Positions 8,422 through 16,894 of a stretch of 64,000 bases of DNA are shown here, in pieces. This stretch comes from Streptomyces sp. NBC_00878 (GTDB lineage Bacteria > Actinomycetota > Actinomycetes > Streptomycetales > Streptomycetaceae). The stretch spans positions 5,456,001 to 5,520,000 of the forward strand of contig NZ_JAPEOK010000001.1 of assembly GCF_026341515.1 (NCBI RefSeq), written 5' to 3'. The position numbers and the translations under genes are program-made. Each line of letters begins with the position of its first letter. The stretch's first letter is position 1. The notes beneath the pieces were generated by a model. It saw only the letters and a list, made by a program, of their open reading frames with translations. It was not told the DNA's origin and ran no database searches.

Positions 8422-9318
8422 CTACCGCCTGAAGGCGTAGTCCATCAGCTTCTTCGCGTCCGACTCGCGGGCCGCGATGGAGGACGAGGTAAGCACGGTG
8501 CCGATCACCGTCTTCCCGTTGCGGGTGGCGGCGAAGACCAGGCAGTACTTGGCCTGGGCGCCGGAGCCGGTCTTCACGCCGATGGCGCCGCTGTAGCTGC
8601 TGAGCAGGCCGTTGGTGTTGTTCCAGGCAGCCATGGTGCGGATGCTGCCGGTCCTCGTCACGGTCCTCGCCGTGTACTTCTTCGTCTTCACGATCGCGCG
8701 GAAGCTGGCGCTCTTCATCGCGCTGCTGGCGATCTTCGTCAGGTCGCGCGGCGTCGAGTAGTTCGAGCCGCTGCTGATGCCGTCGAACGAGTCGAACTTC
8801 GTGTTCGTCAGGCCGAGGTCCCTGGCCTGCCTGTTCATCTTGCCGATGAACGACTTCACGCGGGCGGCACGCGTCGAGCCGGCGCCGAACTTGTCGGCGA
8901 GCGCGTACGCGGCGTCGCTGCCCGACGGCAGCATCAGCCCGTACAGCAGCTGGCGGACGGTGACCTTGTCGCCGACGATCAGCCGGGCCGACGAGGCGGT
9001 GTTGGCGACGATGTAGTCGCTGTACGCCTTCTGGATGGTGACCTTGGCGTCCAGGTTGAGGTTCGTCTGCGACAGCACGACCTTCGCGGTCATGATCTTC
9101 GTCGTGGAGCCGGTGGAGCGGCGGGTGTCCGCGGCCTTGGTGTAGAGCGTCCTGGCCGTGCCGTTGTTCATCACGTAGCCGCCCTTGGCGGCGATCGTGG
9201 GCGCGGCGACGGCCTGCGCGGGTGCGGCTGTGAGGGCACCGCTCGCGAGCACGGCTCCGGTGGTGACGACCACTGCGGCAGCTCTGCGAACTCGTGCGCC
9301 CTTTATTCCGGTTTTCAA
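8422..9318 (-). CDS. Serine-type D-Ala-D-Ala carboxypeptidase/transpeptidase (K15-like)
   Basis: 298-residue exported DD-peptidase of MEROPS family S11. The signal peptide has an RR motif and ends near APAQA (about 32-36). Catalytic S71 and K74 lie in STTK. The second motif is SGS (132-134), close to the Ser-Gly-Cys of the Streptomyces K15 enzyme rather than the usual SxN. The KTG triad is in GVKTGSG. It trims or cross-links peptidoglycan stem peptides outside the membrane. The start is taken as TTG 9318, giving MKTGIKGARVRR, the natural head of the signal peptide, with GGGG about 9 bases upstream. The frame is open far upstream, but that part is not protein-like. Confidence 0.88.
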   Translation of the reverse strand: MKTGIKGARVRRAAAVVVTTGAVLASGALTAAPAQAVAAPTIAAKGGYVMNNGTARTLYTKAADTRRSTGSTTKIMTAKVVLSQTNLNLDAKVTIQKAYSDYIVANTASSARLIVGDKVTVRQLLYGLMLPSGSDAAYALADKFGAGSTRAARVKSFIGKMNRQARDLGLTNTKFDSFDGISSGSNYSTPRDLTKIASSAMKSASFRAIVKTKKYTARTVTRTGSIRTMAAWNNTNGLLSSYSGAIGVKTGSGAQAKYCLVFAATRNGKTVIGTVLTSSSIAARESDAKKLMDYAFRR

Positions 9319-9342
9319 GTCGTTTACCCCGATTAGGTTGAA

Positions 9343-9358
9343 GGCACCGAGAGGTGCC
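9343..9358 (-). promoter_or_regulatory. Short hairpin in the DD-peptidase leader
   Basis: GGCACC and GGTGCC flank a 4-base loop about 25 bases upstream of the TTG start. It may affect translation or belong to a larger leader structure. Cell-wall hydrolase genes in Streptomyces often carry c-di-AMP riboswitches, but I could not identify the conserved elements here. Confidence 0.4.
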
Positions 9359-9543
9359 AAATGCCCCAAGATGGCGGCCACTTGAGAGCACCGCCTTCTC
9401 GTGTGACACGTAAGTAGCACAAAAGGATGTGCGTTTGCTGAACAGAAGCTCCTCTTTTTTTGCCCGGCCTCTTGCTGAGTCTGCTGCGTCCGCATCCTGG
9501 ACGGCCCACGACGATGCGTACGTGTTGTATCTATGCTGTCGCC

Positions 9544-10194
9544 ATGTCCTTGGCAGTGAAGCAACCCCCCGCCGCCGAACGCGTCTACGCGCACGTCAAG
9601 CAGGGCGTGCTGGAGCGCCGTTACGAGGGCGGGACCCTGCTCACCGAGGGCGAGTTGGCCGAGGCGGTCGGGGTTTCCCGGACGCCCGTGCGCGAGGCGC
9701 TGCTCAAACTGGAGGTCGAGGGCCTGATCCGGCTCTACCCGAAGAAGGGCGCCCTCGTCCTGCCCGTCTCCGCGCAGGAGATCGCGGACGTGGTGGAGAC
9801 CCGGCAGCTCGTAGAGGAGCACGCGATCCGCAAGGCGGTCCCGGCCTCCCCCGCGTTGATCGAGCGCCTCACCGAACTCCTCGCGAAGCAGAAGGAGCAG
9901 GCCGCCGCCGGAGACCTGGCCGGAGCCGCCGTCACCGACCGCTGCTTCCACGCCGAGATCGTCCGCAGCGGCGGCAACCAGATCCTCTCCCGCCTCTACG
10001 ACCAGCTGCGCGACCGCCAGTTGAGGATGGGCGTCGCCGTGATGCACGCCCACCCGGACCGGATCACCAAGACGCTCGTCGAACACCAGGAGATCCTCGA
10101 CGCGCTCCGCTCCGGCGACGCCGAGGCGGCCGTCGCCCTGGTCCACCGCCACGTCAGCTGGTTCTCCAACCTGGCGCGTGGGGACGTCCGATGA
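9544..10194 (+). CDS. GntR-family regulator (FCD/FadR-like)
   Basis: 216 residues. The N-terminal winged helix-turn-helix has the GntR hallmark LTEGELAEAVGVSRTPVREALLKLEVEGLI (about 34-63), followed by an all-helical FCD effector domain. FCD proteins usually bind small organic acids through a metal site. ATG 9544 fits the domain start. No ribosome binding site is seen, but TATGCT sits about 9 bases upstream, so the transcript may be leaderless. The stop overlaps the start of the MFS gene by 4 bases (ATGA), so the regulator probably controls that transporter and itself. Confidence 0.92.
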   Translation: MSLAVKQPPAAERVYAHVKQGVLERRYEGGTLLTEGELAEAVGVSRTPVREALLKLEVEGLIRLYPKKGALVLPVSAQEIADVVETRQLVEEHAIRKAVPASPALIERLTELLAKQKEQAAAGDLAGAAVTDRCFHAEIVRSGGNQILSRLYDQLRDRQLRMGVAVMHAHPDRITKTLVEHQEILDALRSGDAEAAVALVHRHVSWFSNLARGDVR

Positions 10195-11501
10195 GCTCGT
10201 CCTCCTCCTCGGCGCTCACCCTCCCCGGCGATCCGCCCGGCGGCCGACGCGCGATCACTGTCTGGTCGGTCGGCGTCTCCGTCTACTTCGTCGCGGTCAT
10301 CTTCCGTACGTCGCTGGGGGTGGCCGGCCTCGACGCCGCCGACCGTTTCCAAGTCAACGCCTCCGCGCTCTCGACCTTCTCGATCCTGCAGCTCCTCGTC
10401 TACGCGGGCATGCAGATACCCGTCGGCCTGCTGGTCGACCGGGTCGGCACCAAGAAGATGCTGACCCTCGGCGCCGTCCTGTTCACGATCGGGCAGCTGG
10501 GCTTCGCGTTCTCACCCTCGTACGGGATGGCGCTGGCCTCGCGCGCGCTGCTCGGGTGCGGTGACGCCATGACGTTCATCAGCGTGCTGCGCCTCGGCAC
10601 GCGCTGGTTCCCGGCCCGGCGCGGGCCGCTGGTCGCGCAGCTCGCCGGCCTGGTCGGCATGGCGGGCAACCTCGTCTCGACGCTCGTCATCGCCCGGTTG
10701 CTGCACGGCGTCGGCTGGACGACCGCCTTCGCGGGCAGCGCGGTCGCCGGCGTGGTCGTCCTCGTCCTGATGCTGCTGTTCCTGAAGGACCACCCCGAGG
10801 GACACGCACCGGAGCCCTTCCCGCACCACGGAGCGGCGTACGTGCGCCGCCAGGTCGCGGCGTCCTGGCGGGAACCCGGCACCCGGCTCGGGCTGTGGGT
10901 GCACTTCACGACCCAGTTCCCGGCGATGGTGTTCCTGCTGCTGTGGGGCCTGCCGTTCCTCGTCGAGGCCCAGGGCCTGTCGCGAGCGGCCGCCGGCGAA
11001 CTCCTCACCCTGATCGTGCTCTCCAACATGCTCGTCGGCCTGGTGTACGGGCAGATCGTCGCCCGGCACCACGCGGCGCGGCTGCCGCTGACGCTCGGTA
11101 CGGTGCTGTCGACGGCCGCCGTATGGGGCGCCACGCTCGCCTATCCCGCCGACCATGCGCCGATGTGGCTGCTGATCGTGCTGTGCGTCGTCCTCGGCGC
11201 CTGTGGACCCGCGTCGATGCTCGGCTTCGACTTCGCGCGGCCCGCGAACCCGCCCGAGCGTCAGGGCACCGCCTCCGGCATCACCAACATGGGCGGTTTC
11301 GTCGCCTCCATGACGACGCTGTTCGCGATCGGGGTGCTTCTGGACGCCACCGGGGGCGACTACGCGGCCGCGTTCTCCGTGGTGTACGTGCTCCAGGCGG
11401 TCGGCCTCAGCCAGATACTGCGGCTGAGGAAGCAGGCGGCTCGGCGGGAGCGGGAGCGGCTGGTTGCCAGCCGGGTGGAGACGGTGCACGTCCCCGCGTG
11501 A
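10191..11501 (+). CDS. Major facilitator superfamily transporter
   Basis: 436 residues with about 12 predicted membrane helices. The cytoplasmic loop after helix 2 has the MFS signature VGLLVDRVGTKKMLTLGA. The basic tail (RLRKQAARRERERL) is cytoplasmic. It is cotranscribed and translationally coupled with the upstream GntR/FCD regulator through an ATGA overlap, suggesting uptake or export of a small organic acid or related ligand. The substrate is not deducible from sequence. Confidence 0.9.
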   Translation: MSSSSSSALTLPGDPPGGRRAITVWSVGVSVYFVAVIFRTSLGVAGLDAADRFQVNASALSTFSILQLLVYAGMQIPVGLLVDRVGTKKMLTLGAVLFTIGQLGFAFSPSYGMALASRALLGCGDAMTFISVLRLGTRWFPARRGPLVAQLAGLVGMAGNLVSTLVIARLLHGVGWTTAFAGSAVAGVVVLVLMLLFLKDHPEGHAPEPFPHHGAAYVRRQVAASWREPGTRLGLWVHFTTQFPAMVFLLLWGLPFLVEAQGLSRAAAGELLTLIVLSNMLVGLVYGQIVARHHAARLPLTLGTVLSTAAVWGATLAYPADHAPMWLLIVLCVVLGACGPASMLGFDFARPANPPERQGTASGITNMGGFVASMTTLFAIGVLLDATGGDYAAAFSVVYVLQAVGLSQILRLRKQAARRERERLVASRVETVHVPA

Positions 11502-11504
11502 GCC

Positions 11505-11600
11505 TGGGGGCTGCCGCCCCCAGACCCCCGCTTGTCGGCCTGAACGGCCTCGTCCTCAAACTCCCCCACTCTCGGCTTCGCTCGAGCGGGGGGACCCCCA
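11505..11600. repeat. Terminator hairpin plus dispersed intergenic repeat
   Basis: TGGGGGC and GCCCCCA (11505-11522) flank a 4-base loop just after the MFS stop and form a plausible terminator. The following bases (CGGCCTGAACGGCCTCGTCC, then CTCAAACTCCCC) resemble a dispersed repeat I recognise from many Streptomyces intergenic regions. Confidence 0.55.
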
Positions 11601-11636
11601 CGACGGGCTGAAGTCAGCGCCGGACGAGCCAATAAG

Positions 11637-12461
11637 TCAGGGTGTGACCGCGAAGTTCCGCAGGATCGCCGCTGTCAGTTCCGGGTCGCCCTCGGTCTTC
11701 AGGCGGTCCGCCACAGCTTCCGGGGTGACGCGGCCGCAGGCCAGGCGGAAGTACGTTTCCCAGTCGAGGGTGAGGGTGGCGGCCGGGCCGAGGGACGGGG
11801 CACCGTCTATCGAACCGACGCCCTCGGCGTCGACCCGTACCGTGCGCAGGAACTCGACGGGCCCGTGGACGTCGAAGACGACCGCCGAGTTCGCCGGTGC
11901 GCCCGCGTCCTTGGCGACGACCTTGGGGAGCCTGCTGAGCAGTACGTCCCGGGCGATGTGCGCGCCCGGCGAGTCGAGGTTGCCCGGCCGGCCGAGGGCG
12001 GTGCGCAGGTCCTGCTCGTGCACCCAGAGGTCGAACGCCCGGTTGCGCATGGACTCTTCGAGGGTGACCTCGGTGCTGAGCGGGGCGCGCACGAGTGCGT
12101 CGGGCTGCCGCGACTCGTTCCGCAGCTGACGGTTGCGGCGGATGATCGTGTACTCCAGCTCGGAGGTCATCTCCGGAGCGGTGTGGTGACGGCGTACGTC
12201 GACCTGCATCTCCATGTACCGCTGGTGTTCGTTCGTCACGTGGTACAGGTCGCGGGGGAGTGTGTGGATCGGCCGGGGGTCGCCCAGCATCTCGCAGTCG
12301 AGGCCGATGACATGCGAGACCAGGTCGCGCACCGACCAGCCTGGGCAGGGAGTCCGCCGGTTCCACTCCCCTTCCACCAACGGCGACACCAACTCGGATA
12401 TCGCGTCGATGGAGTGGGTCCAGGCGTCGGCGTAGGACTGAAGGCTGGGATGCAGACTCAC
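11637..12461 (-). CDS. Maleylpyruvate isomerase-family, mycothiol-dependent-type enzyme
   Basis: 274 residues. The N-terminal DinB/MDMPI four-helix domain includes EWNRRTPCPGWSVRDLVSHV (about 32-51), whose PCPGW(S/T)V..L..H is the family hallmark with the first metal-binding His. A second conserved stretch is FDLWVHEQDLRTALGRPGN, with H and E as likely metal ligands. The C-terminal region is SCP2-like. Many such proteins use mycothiol; the specific reaction here is unknown. The GTG start at 12461 follows GAGGGG. It is monocistronic and divergent from the nitrilase-family gene. Confidence 0.85.
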   Translation of the reverse strand: MSLHPSLQSYADAWTHSIDAISELVSPLVEGEWNRRTPCPGWSVRDLVSHVIGLDCEMLGDPRPIHTLPRDLYHVTNEHQRYMEMQVDVRRHHTAPEMTSELEYTIIRRNRQLRNESRQPDALVRAPLSTEVTLEESMRNRAFDLWVHEQDLRTALGRPGNLDSPGAHIARDVLLSRLPKVVAKDAGAPANSAVVFDVHGPVEFLRTVRVDAEGVGSIDGAPSLGPAATLTLDWETYFRLACGRVTPEAVADRLKTEGDPELTAAILRNFAVTP

Positions 12462-12615
12462 GGAACGGGACCCCTCGGGCGGTTGGACGCGGGCAGTGCT
12501 CAGTCAGCGGGTGTCTTGGGACGCTAAGTTACGCTGCTGAGAGGCACCCCGGCAGTGCTTTCGTGTGACGATCGTAGGCCCGTATCAAAGGCTCGAATGC
12601 CAGGACGGTGGTACT

Positions 12616-13410
12616 GTGCGCGCCTCTCTGCTCCAGATCGCGGTGGACGAGGGCGAATCGGTCGACGCCCGCAGACGGCGTGCCGCCTCGCTCGTACGGG
12701 AACAAGCCGGTGCTGATCTGGTCGTTCTGCCCGAACTGTGGACGACGGGGGCCTTCTCGTTCGAGTCGTTCGGCGCCGAGGCCGAGCCGCTCGAAGGGCC
12801 CACGTACGAGGTGATGGCCAAGGCGGCGAGCGACGCGGGCGTGTGGCTGCACGCGGGTTCGATTCCCGAGCGGGATCCTGACGGGCCGCTCTACAACACC
12901 TCCCTCGTCTTCTCCCCCGACGGTGAACTGGCCGCCGCGTATCGGAAGATCCACCGGTTCGGCTTCGACAAGGGCGAGGCCGTGCTGATGGGGGCCGGGT
13001 CGGAGCTGGTCACCGTTCGGCTGCCGGAGATCACGATCGGCCTCGCCACGTGCTACGACCTTCGTTTTCCCGAGCTGTTCCGTGGGCTTGTGGACGCCGG
13101 GGCCGAGGCGGTTGTCCTGCCGGCCGGGTGGCCCGAGCGGCGGCGGTCGCACTGGACGCTGCTCGCTCGGGCGCGGGCGGTTGAGGACCAGATGTTCGTG
13201 CTCGCGTGTGGGACCGCTGGGACGCATGCGGGGGTGGCGCAGGCCGGGTACTCGGTCGTGGTCGATCCTTGGGGTGAGGTTCTCGCGGAGGCGGGGGGCG
13301 GTGAGGAGGTCCTCACCGTGGAGTTCGACCCCGCGAAGGTCGGCACGACGCGGGGGCAGTTCCCGGTGCTGAAGGACCGGGTGCTGGGGGTTGAGCGACC
13401 TCGTCGGTGA
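12616..13410 (+). CDS. Carbon-nitrogen hydrolase (nitrilase superfamily)
   Basis: About 264 residues with the full catalytic triad: E40 in VLPELW, K111 in YRKIHRF and C146 in ATCYDLRFPE. The fold is complete and of normal length for the cytosolic Nit2/omega-amidase-like branch. A likely role is hydrolysis of an omega-amide such as 2-oxoglutaramate, or a damaged metabolite; the substrate is inferred from the branch only. GTG 12616 is chosen because conserved sequence begins there (RASLLQIAV); the weak upstream signal is AGGACGG. Confidence 0.88.
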   Translation: MRASLLQIAVDEGESVDARRRRAASLVREQAGADLVVLPELWTTGAFSFESFGAEAEPLEGPTYEVMAKAASDAGVWLHAGSIPERDPDGPLYNTSLVFSPDGELAAAYRKIHRFGFDKGEAVLMGAGSELVTVRLPEITIGLATCYDLRFPELFRGLVDAGAEAVVLPAGWPERRRSHWTLLARARAVEDQMFVLACGTAGTHAGVAQAGYSVVVDPWGEVLAEAGGGEEVLTVEFDPAKVGTTRGQFPVLKDRVLGVERPRR

Positions 13411-13447
13411 CGTGGGTCGTTCGTCCGATCACCCAAGTTCCGTCAGC

Positions 13448-13948
13448 TCAGTCCCGCCCGTGTTCCTCCTCCGCCAGATGGATGACACACACCGCCACGG
13501 CGATCAGCAGTCCCGGATCGGCGTCGTCGCGTACGACCTCGACGCCGTACGTCTCCCGCACGCGGAGCCAGCGGCGCGAGATGTGGGCGAGGAGTTCGCC
13601 GTCGTACTCGACGACGAACTCCCGGTCGAGGATCTTGCCGCTGACGTCGAGCTCGGTACCGTCGGCGAGGGCCACGCGGTAGTGGTTGCGGAGGAGCGAG
13701 AGCCGTTTGCGGCGGATGGTTGCCAGGGGCTCGCCGCCCCGCTCGATGACCATCGTGTCCCGCAGGGAGAGCATCTTCTTGTGGATGTCGATCAGCACCC
13801 GCCCCTGCGGATCCTTCAGCTCGAAGGTGTCCCGCAGCCGCATCGCCTTGCCGTCGACGAGAAAGGCCCTCCGGCCGTGCTCGTCCTCGATCCAGTAGTC
13901 GTCACCGAAGCCCATAAGCCGGTCGCGTACGAGGAATTTCATGCTCAT
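13448..13948 (-). CDS. LURP-one-related (Tubby-like) family protein
   Basis: 166 residues built of regular beta segments typical of the LURP-one/Tubby C-terminal-like fold: LVRDRLMGFGDDYWIEDEHG, FLVDGKAMRLRDTFELKD, RDTMVIERGGEPLATIRRK. Bacterial members are single-domain proteins of unknown function, perhaps membrane or phospholipid associated. ATG 13948 follows GGGGAAG; ATG 13942 is an alternative. Its start overlaps the stop of the upstream GlxA-type gene by 4 bases, so the two are cotranscribed. Confidence 0.82.
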   Translation of the reverse strand: MSMKFLVRDRLMGFGDDYWIEDEHGRRAFLVDGKAMRLRDTFELKDPQGRVLIDIHKKMLSLRDTMVIERGGEPLATIRRKRLSLLRNHYRVALADGTELDVSGKILDREFVVEYDGELLAHISRRWLRVRETYGVEVVRDDADPGLLIAVAVCVIHLAEEEHGRD

Positions 13949-14970
13949 AGCGCTTCCCCGGCAGCCGGTCCGAAACGCCGTCGGTAGGCCGACGGGCTGA
14001 GTCCGGTCTCGCGGCGCAGCCGCGCCCGCAGGTTGGCGGCGGTGCCGAGGCCGCTGCGCTCGGCCACCACGTCGAGCCGTTCCTCGCCGCGTTCGATGAG
14101 CCGGCAGGCCAGCGCCACCCGCTCACCCGTCAGCCACGCCAGCGGAGTCGTGCCCAGCTGGGCACGGAAGCGGCGGTGGAGCGTGGCGGGTGACACTGCC
14201 GCACGCGTCGCGAGGCCCGCGACCGTCAGCGGTTCGCCGATCCGGGCCTGCGCCCAGGCCAGCAGCGGCGCCAGCGACTCGTCCGGTACGTCGGGCACGG
14301 GGCGCTCGACGAACTGCCGCTGTCCGCCGTCGCGATGTGCGGCGAAGACGAGCCGCCGGGACACGGCGTTCGCGATCTCGGCGCCGTGGTCGCGGCGCAC
14401 GATGTGCAGCCCCAGGTCGAGCGCGGCGGCGCTGCCGGCCGCGGTCAGCACGTCTCCCTCGTCGACGAAGAGGACGTCCGGCTCCAGGAGGACCTTCGGG
14501 TGGAGCTCCCGGAAGAGGTCGGCCCAGCGCCAGTGGGTGGTGGCCCGGCGCCCGTCCAGGATTCCGGTCTCGGCGAGCGCAAAGCTCCCGGTGCACAGGC
14601 TCACGACGCGGGCACCGCGGGCGTGGGTCCGCCGGACGGCGTCGAGTACGGCCTCGCCGCGAGGCACGGCGTTGTCGGGGCGGCCGGGGACGACGAGGGT
14701 GTCCGCGCCGTCCACCGCGTCGAGCCCGGGCACCCCGCTCAGCGTGAAGAAGCCGTGGTTCATCCGCACCCCGGGCGTGGGTGTGCACAAAGTCAGCTCG
14801 TACAGCGGCTCCGGCAGGCCGAGTTCCGGCCGGGGCAGCCCGAACAGCTCCGTCGCGACGCCGACTTCGAAGGGGTTGGTGCCCTCGTCGACGATCACCA
14901 CGACGCGGTGGGGCCTCTTTCCGGAGGACGAGCCGGGAGGCGAAGGGTGCTGCGAGGATCCTTGCGGCAT
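13945..14970 (-). CDS. GlxA-type AraC-family regulator with DJ-1/PfpI domain
   Basis: 341 residues. The N-terminal DJ-1/PfpI-like domain (about 20-190) contains the elbow motif VVSLCTGSFALAE. The C-terminal double helix-turn-helix AraC domain (about 230-335) contains VAGLATRAAVSPATLHRRF and ends with GLSPSAYRRRFG. Such proteins activate genes in response to small metabolites; the ligand is unknown. It is cotranscribed with the LURP-one gene by an ATGA overlap and divergent from a cupin gene 43 bases away, which is a likely target. Confidence 0.9.
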   Translation of the reverse strand: MPQGSSQHPSPPGSSSGKRPHRVVVIVDEGTNPFEVGVATELFGLPRPELGLPEPLYELTLCTPTPGVRMNHGFFTLSGVPGLDAVDGADTLVVPGRPDNAVPRGEAVLDAVRRTHARGARVVSLCTGSFALAETGILDGRRATTHWRWADLFRELHPKVLLEPDVLFVDEGDVLTAAGSAAALDLGLHIVRRDHGAEIANAVSRRLVFAAHRDGGQRQFVERPVPDVPDESLAPLLAWAQARIGEPLTVAGLATRAAVSPATLHRRFRAQLGTTPLAWLTGERVALACRLIERGEERLDVVAERSGLGTAANLRARLRRETGLSPSAYRRRFGPAAGEAL

Positions 14971-15013
14971 GTGCGATTCCTAGCACTCGTCCGGCCGTGC
15001 GCCATCGCCGACG

Positions 15014-15421
15014 ATGACCGGTATGAGCGCACCCACGGAACCTGTCTCCCTGTCCGCCGCCCTGGCCTCGTTCTCCCAGCGGTGGAGCCCCCGCATCGTC
15101 ACCGCCGTCAACGACTACGACGTCCGCGTGGCCAAGGTCGAGGGTGAACACCTCTGGCACGTCCACGACCACACCGACGAGTTCTTCCTGGTCCTGGACG
15201 GCGAACTGCACATCGCGCTGCGCGAGGCGGCCGGCGAGCGTACGGTCGTCCTGCCCACGGGCAGCGTCTTCACGGTCCCGCGCGGCACCGAGCACAAGCC
15301 GTACGCCCCGGTTCCCACCGAGATCCTCCTTCTGGAACCGACCGGCACGTCCACGGTCGGTGACCGCCACGAGGAGGTACCGGACCACGTGGACGCGACG
15401 ACGGGGCAAGCGTTGCGGTGA
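15014..15421 (+). CDS. Small cupin-domain protein
   Basis: About 135 residues forming one cupin barrel. Motif 1 is WHVHDHTDEFFLVLDGEL, with His, His and Glu metal ligands, and motif 2 is TVPRGTEHKPYA with the last His. It is probably a metal-binding dioxygenase, isomerase or sensor; the substrate is unknown. ATG 15014 and ATG 15023 are both possible, neither with a strong ribosome binding site. It is divergent from the GlxA-type regulator at 14970, suggesting control by it. Confidence 0.82.
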   Translation: MTGMSAPTEPVSLSAALASFSQRWSPRIVTAVNDYDVRVAKVEGEHLWHVHDHTDEFFLVLDGELHIALREAAGERTVVLPTGSVFTVPRGTEHKPYAPVPTEILLLEPTGTSTVGDRHEEVPDHVDATTGQALR

Positions 15422-15464
15422 GCCGTCACCGACGGGATGTCGCCGTGGGCCCCGGGTTCCCTCA

Positions 15465-15593
15465 GGATGCTGCTGGCGAATCCCGTCAGTTCCCGGTAAG
15501 TGGGCGCTGAGTCCCAGCGACACGCCGTACACCCGGCGTGTCGCTGGGACTCTCGCGACACTTGCGTTGCCTGACGGATTCGCCAACGCATCC
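15465..15593. mobile_element. MITE-like element, copy 1 (diverged)
   Basis: 129 bp. Terminal inverted repeats are GGATGCTGCTGGCGAATCC on the left and GGATTCGCCAACGCATCC on the right. A central hairpin has the arm GAGTCCCAGCGACACGCCG and its complement. It is flanked on both sides by CCTCA (15460-15464 and 15594-15598), a 5-bp target duplication. No coding capacity. It is the most diverged of three copies (others at 36751-36881 and 50079-50209). Confidence 0.88.
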
Positions 15594-15595
15594 CC

Positions 15596-15799
15596 TCACG
15601 AGGAGGGGCCGGGCGCCGCCGTGTTTTTCATGGCCGTGAGCAGGGCGTTCAGGGCGGTGGGGGCGGGCGAGAGGATGGTGGCCGGGGTGTCGCTCTCGCG
15701 GAGGTGGAGAGTGGTGGGGGTGGCGGCTATCTCCAGGCAGTCCTCATCGCCGCCGCCCCCGGAGAACGACGACTTCTGCCAGTGGAGAATGGGGGACAT
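15596..15799 (-). CDS. DUF397 small protein (locus 1)
   Basis: 67 residues with the DUF397 hallmarks HWQKSSFSGG, a Cys-containing CLEIA segment and LHLRESD. DUF397 proteins are encoded beside XRE/DUF5753 regulators throughout Streptomyces and are thought to act with them in development; the BldB-type mechanism is only partly known. It lies 10 bases downstream of the XRE gene, in the same direction. The MITE copy ends 2 bases beyond its stop codon. Confidence 0.85.
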   Translation of the reverse strand: MSPILHWQKSSFSGGGGDEDCLEIAATPTTLHLRESDTPATILSPAPTALNALLTAMKNTAAPGPSS

Positions 15800-15809
15800 G
15801 AGAGGCCTT

Positions 15810-16655
15810 TCACAGTTCCTGGGCGATACGGCGGATTAGGTCAAGGGAAGCGTCCTGTGTGGCGGCGGCACTGTCAACGCGTTCCCAGCGGGCTCGGTAG
15901 CGGTGCAGCTGGGCGGGGGCGTCGATGAAAACGGCTCCGTGTGTGGAGTCGAGTTGCGCGGTGTCCAGTTGAGGGACAGATCCGCCGACGTACTGCATGG
16001 CATGCCCCGCGCCTGCGAAACCGTCGACCGTGAACGGGATGACGCGGATCGAGACGTTGTCCCTTCTGGCCACCTGGAGGATGTGCTCAAGCTGAGTTCG
16101 GGCGACGTTTTCACCACCGACACGCATACGTAGCGCCGCTTCGTGGATGATCACGTCATATGGGGTCCCGGTGCTGAGCACCTGCTGGCGCTGCATCCGG
16201 AACGTGACGCGAGCCTCTCGATCATCCTCTGGAAGGTCGGGTTCCACGAAGATCGAAGCAGCGCGCACGTGTTCCTCGGTCTGCAGGACGCCAGGGATGT
16301 GCACAACCTGGAACGTGCGCACGTACGACGCGTGATGTTCCAGCTCGGCAAGGTCGAGGGCCGCAGGAGGCAGGGTGCCACGGTGCTCCTCCCACCAGCC
16401 TTGTCCCTGTGTGTTCGCCATCTGAGCCAGCGCGTTGACAAGTTGGGCATCGACACAGGCGTAGATACGAGTGAGCCTGCGCAGCCGCGCTTCGCTAATG
16501 CCGTTCTTCCCGGCCTCGATGTTGCTGATCTGCGCCTGGCTCGTGCCGAGAAACCCGGCCGCGTCGCGGGACACGACGCCTGCGGCCTCGCGCAATCTGC
16601 GCAGCTCAGCACCAATACGCAGCTGCCGCGCGGTGGGAGTGGTTCTCGGTGGCAT
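15810..16655 (-). CDS. XRE-family regulator with DUF5753 (locus 1)
   Basis: 281 residues. The N-terminal helix-turn-helix is ELRRLREAAGVVSRDAAGFL then GTSQAQISNIEAGKNGISEA (about 15-60). The rest is DUF5753, with the marks WWEEHRG, ELEHHASYVRTFQ, HIPGVLQTEEH, VIIHEAALRMRVGG and VRVIPFTVDGFAG. ATG 16655 is supported by AGGGAAG upstream and by matching its paralogue. It is divergent from an ATP-binding protein gene, completing the three-gene (ATP-binding / XRE / DUF397) arrangement seen again at 50229-51939. It probably regulates the shared intergenic promoters. Confidence 0.9.
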   Translation of the reverse strand: MPPRTTPTARQLRIGAELRRLREAAGVVSRDAAGFLGTSQAQISNIEAGKNGISEARLRRLTRIYACVDAQLVNALAQMANTQGQGWWEEHRGTLPPAALDLAELEHHASYVRTFQVVHIPGVLQTEEHVRAASIFVEPDLPEDDREARVTFRMQRQQVLSTGTPYDVIIHEAALRMRVGGENVARTQLEHILQVARRDNVSIRVIPFTVDGFAGAGHAMQYVGGSVPQLDTAQLDSTHGAVFIDAPAQLHRYRARWERVDSAAATQDASLDLIRRIAQEL

Positions 16656-16700
16656 GGCGTCTTCCCTATCACGGGGTTGAGTGCAGTTCGTCCGACGAGG

Positions 16701-16730
16701 TTGCGTGGGTGTAATTATCACCGCTACTGT
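16701..16730 (+). promoter_or_regulatory. Promoter with imperfect palindrome in the spacer (locus 1)
   Basis: TTGCGT (16701-16706) and TACTGT (16725-16730) are separated by 18 bases containing GGTG-N7-CACC. The second regulatory locus has the same boxes and spacing at 51352-51381. The direction fits transcription of the ATP-binding gene at 16895. Apart from this the 240-base gap is unremarkable. Confidence 0.55.
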
Positions 16731-16894
16731 CGTCATCGTACTCACGGAGAGTGTCCTCACGGTCACTATTCCGCAACTCCCGCACGCCCTCCTCTCGTTG
16801 GAAGCGCCACCCCGGCCGGTCGACCCCGGGGCGAAGGACACCGACGTGGCTGGGCTGGCGCAAACCCCCCTCACCCCACCGGAGTTGATGGTCC

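Noticed and set aside
7112..9409. A 765-codon minus-strand open frame
   Set aside because: Overlaps bkdC and the DD-peptidase in a different frame; Arg/Gly/His-rich shadow.
9318..9440. c-di-AMP (ydaO-type) riboswitch in the DD-peptidase leader
   Set aside because: Only a short GGCACC/GGTGCC hairpin is seen. The conserved riboswitch core could not be matched by eye; a covariance-model scan would be needed.
9318..10152. Upstream extension of the DD-peptidase frame
   Set aside because: The extension is antisense to the GntR gene; a signal peptide begins cleanly at TTG 9318.
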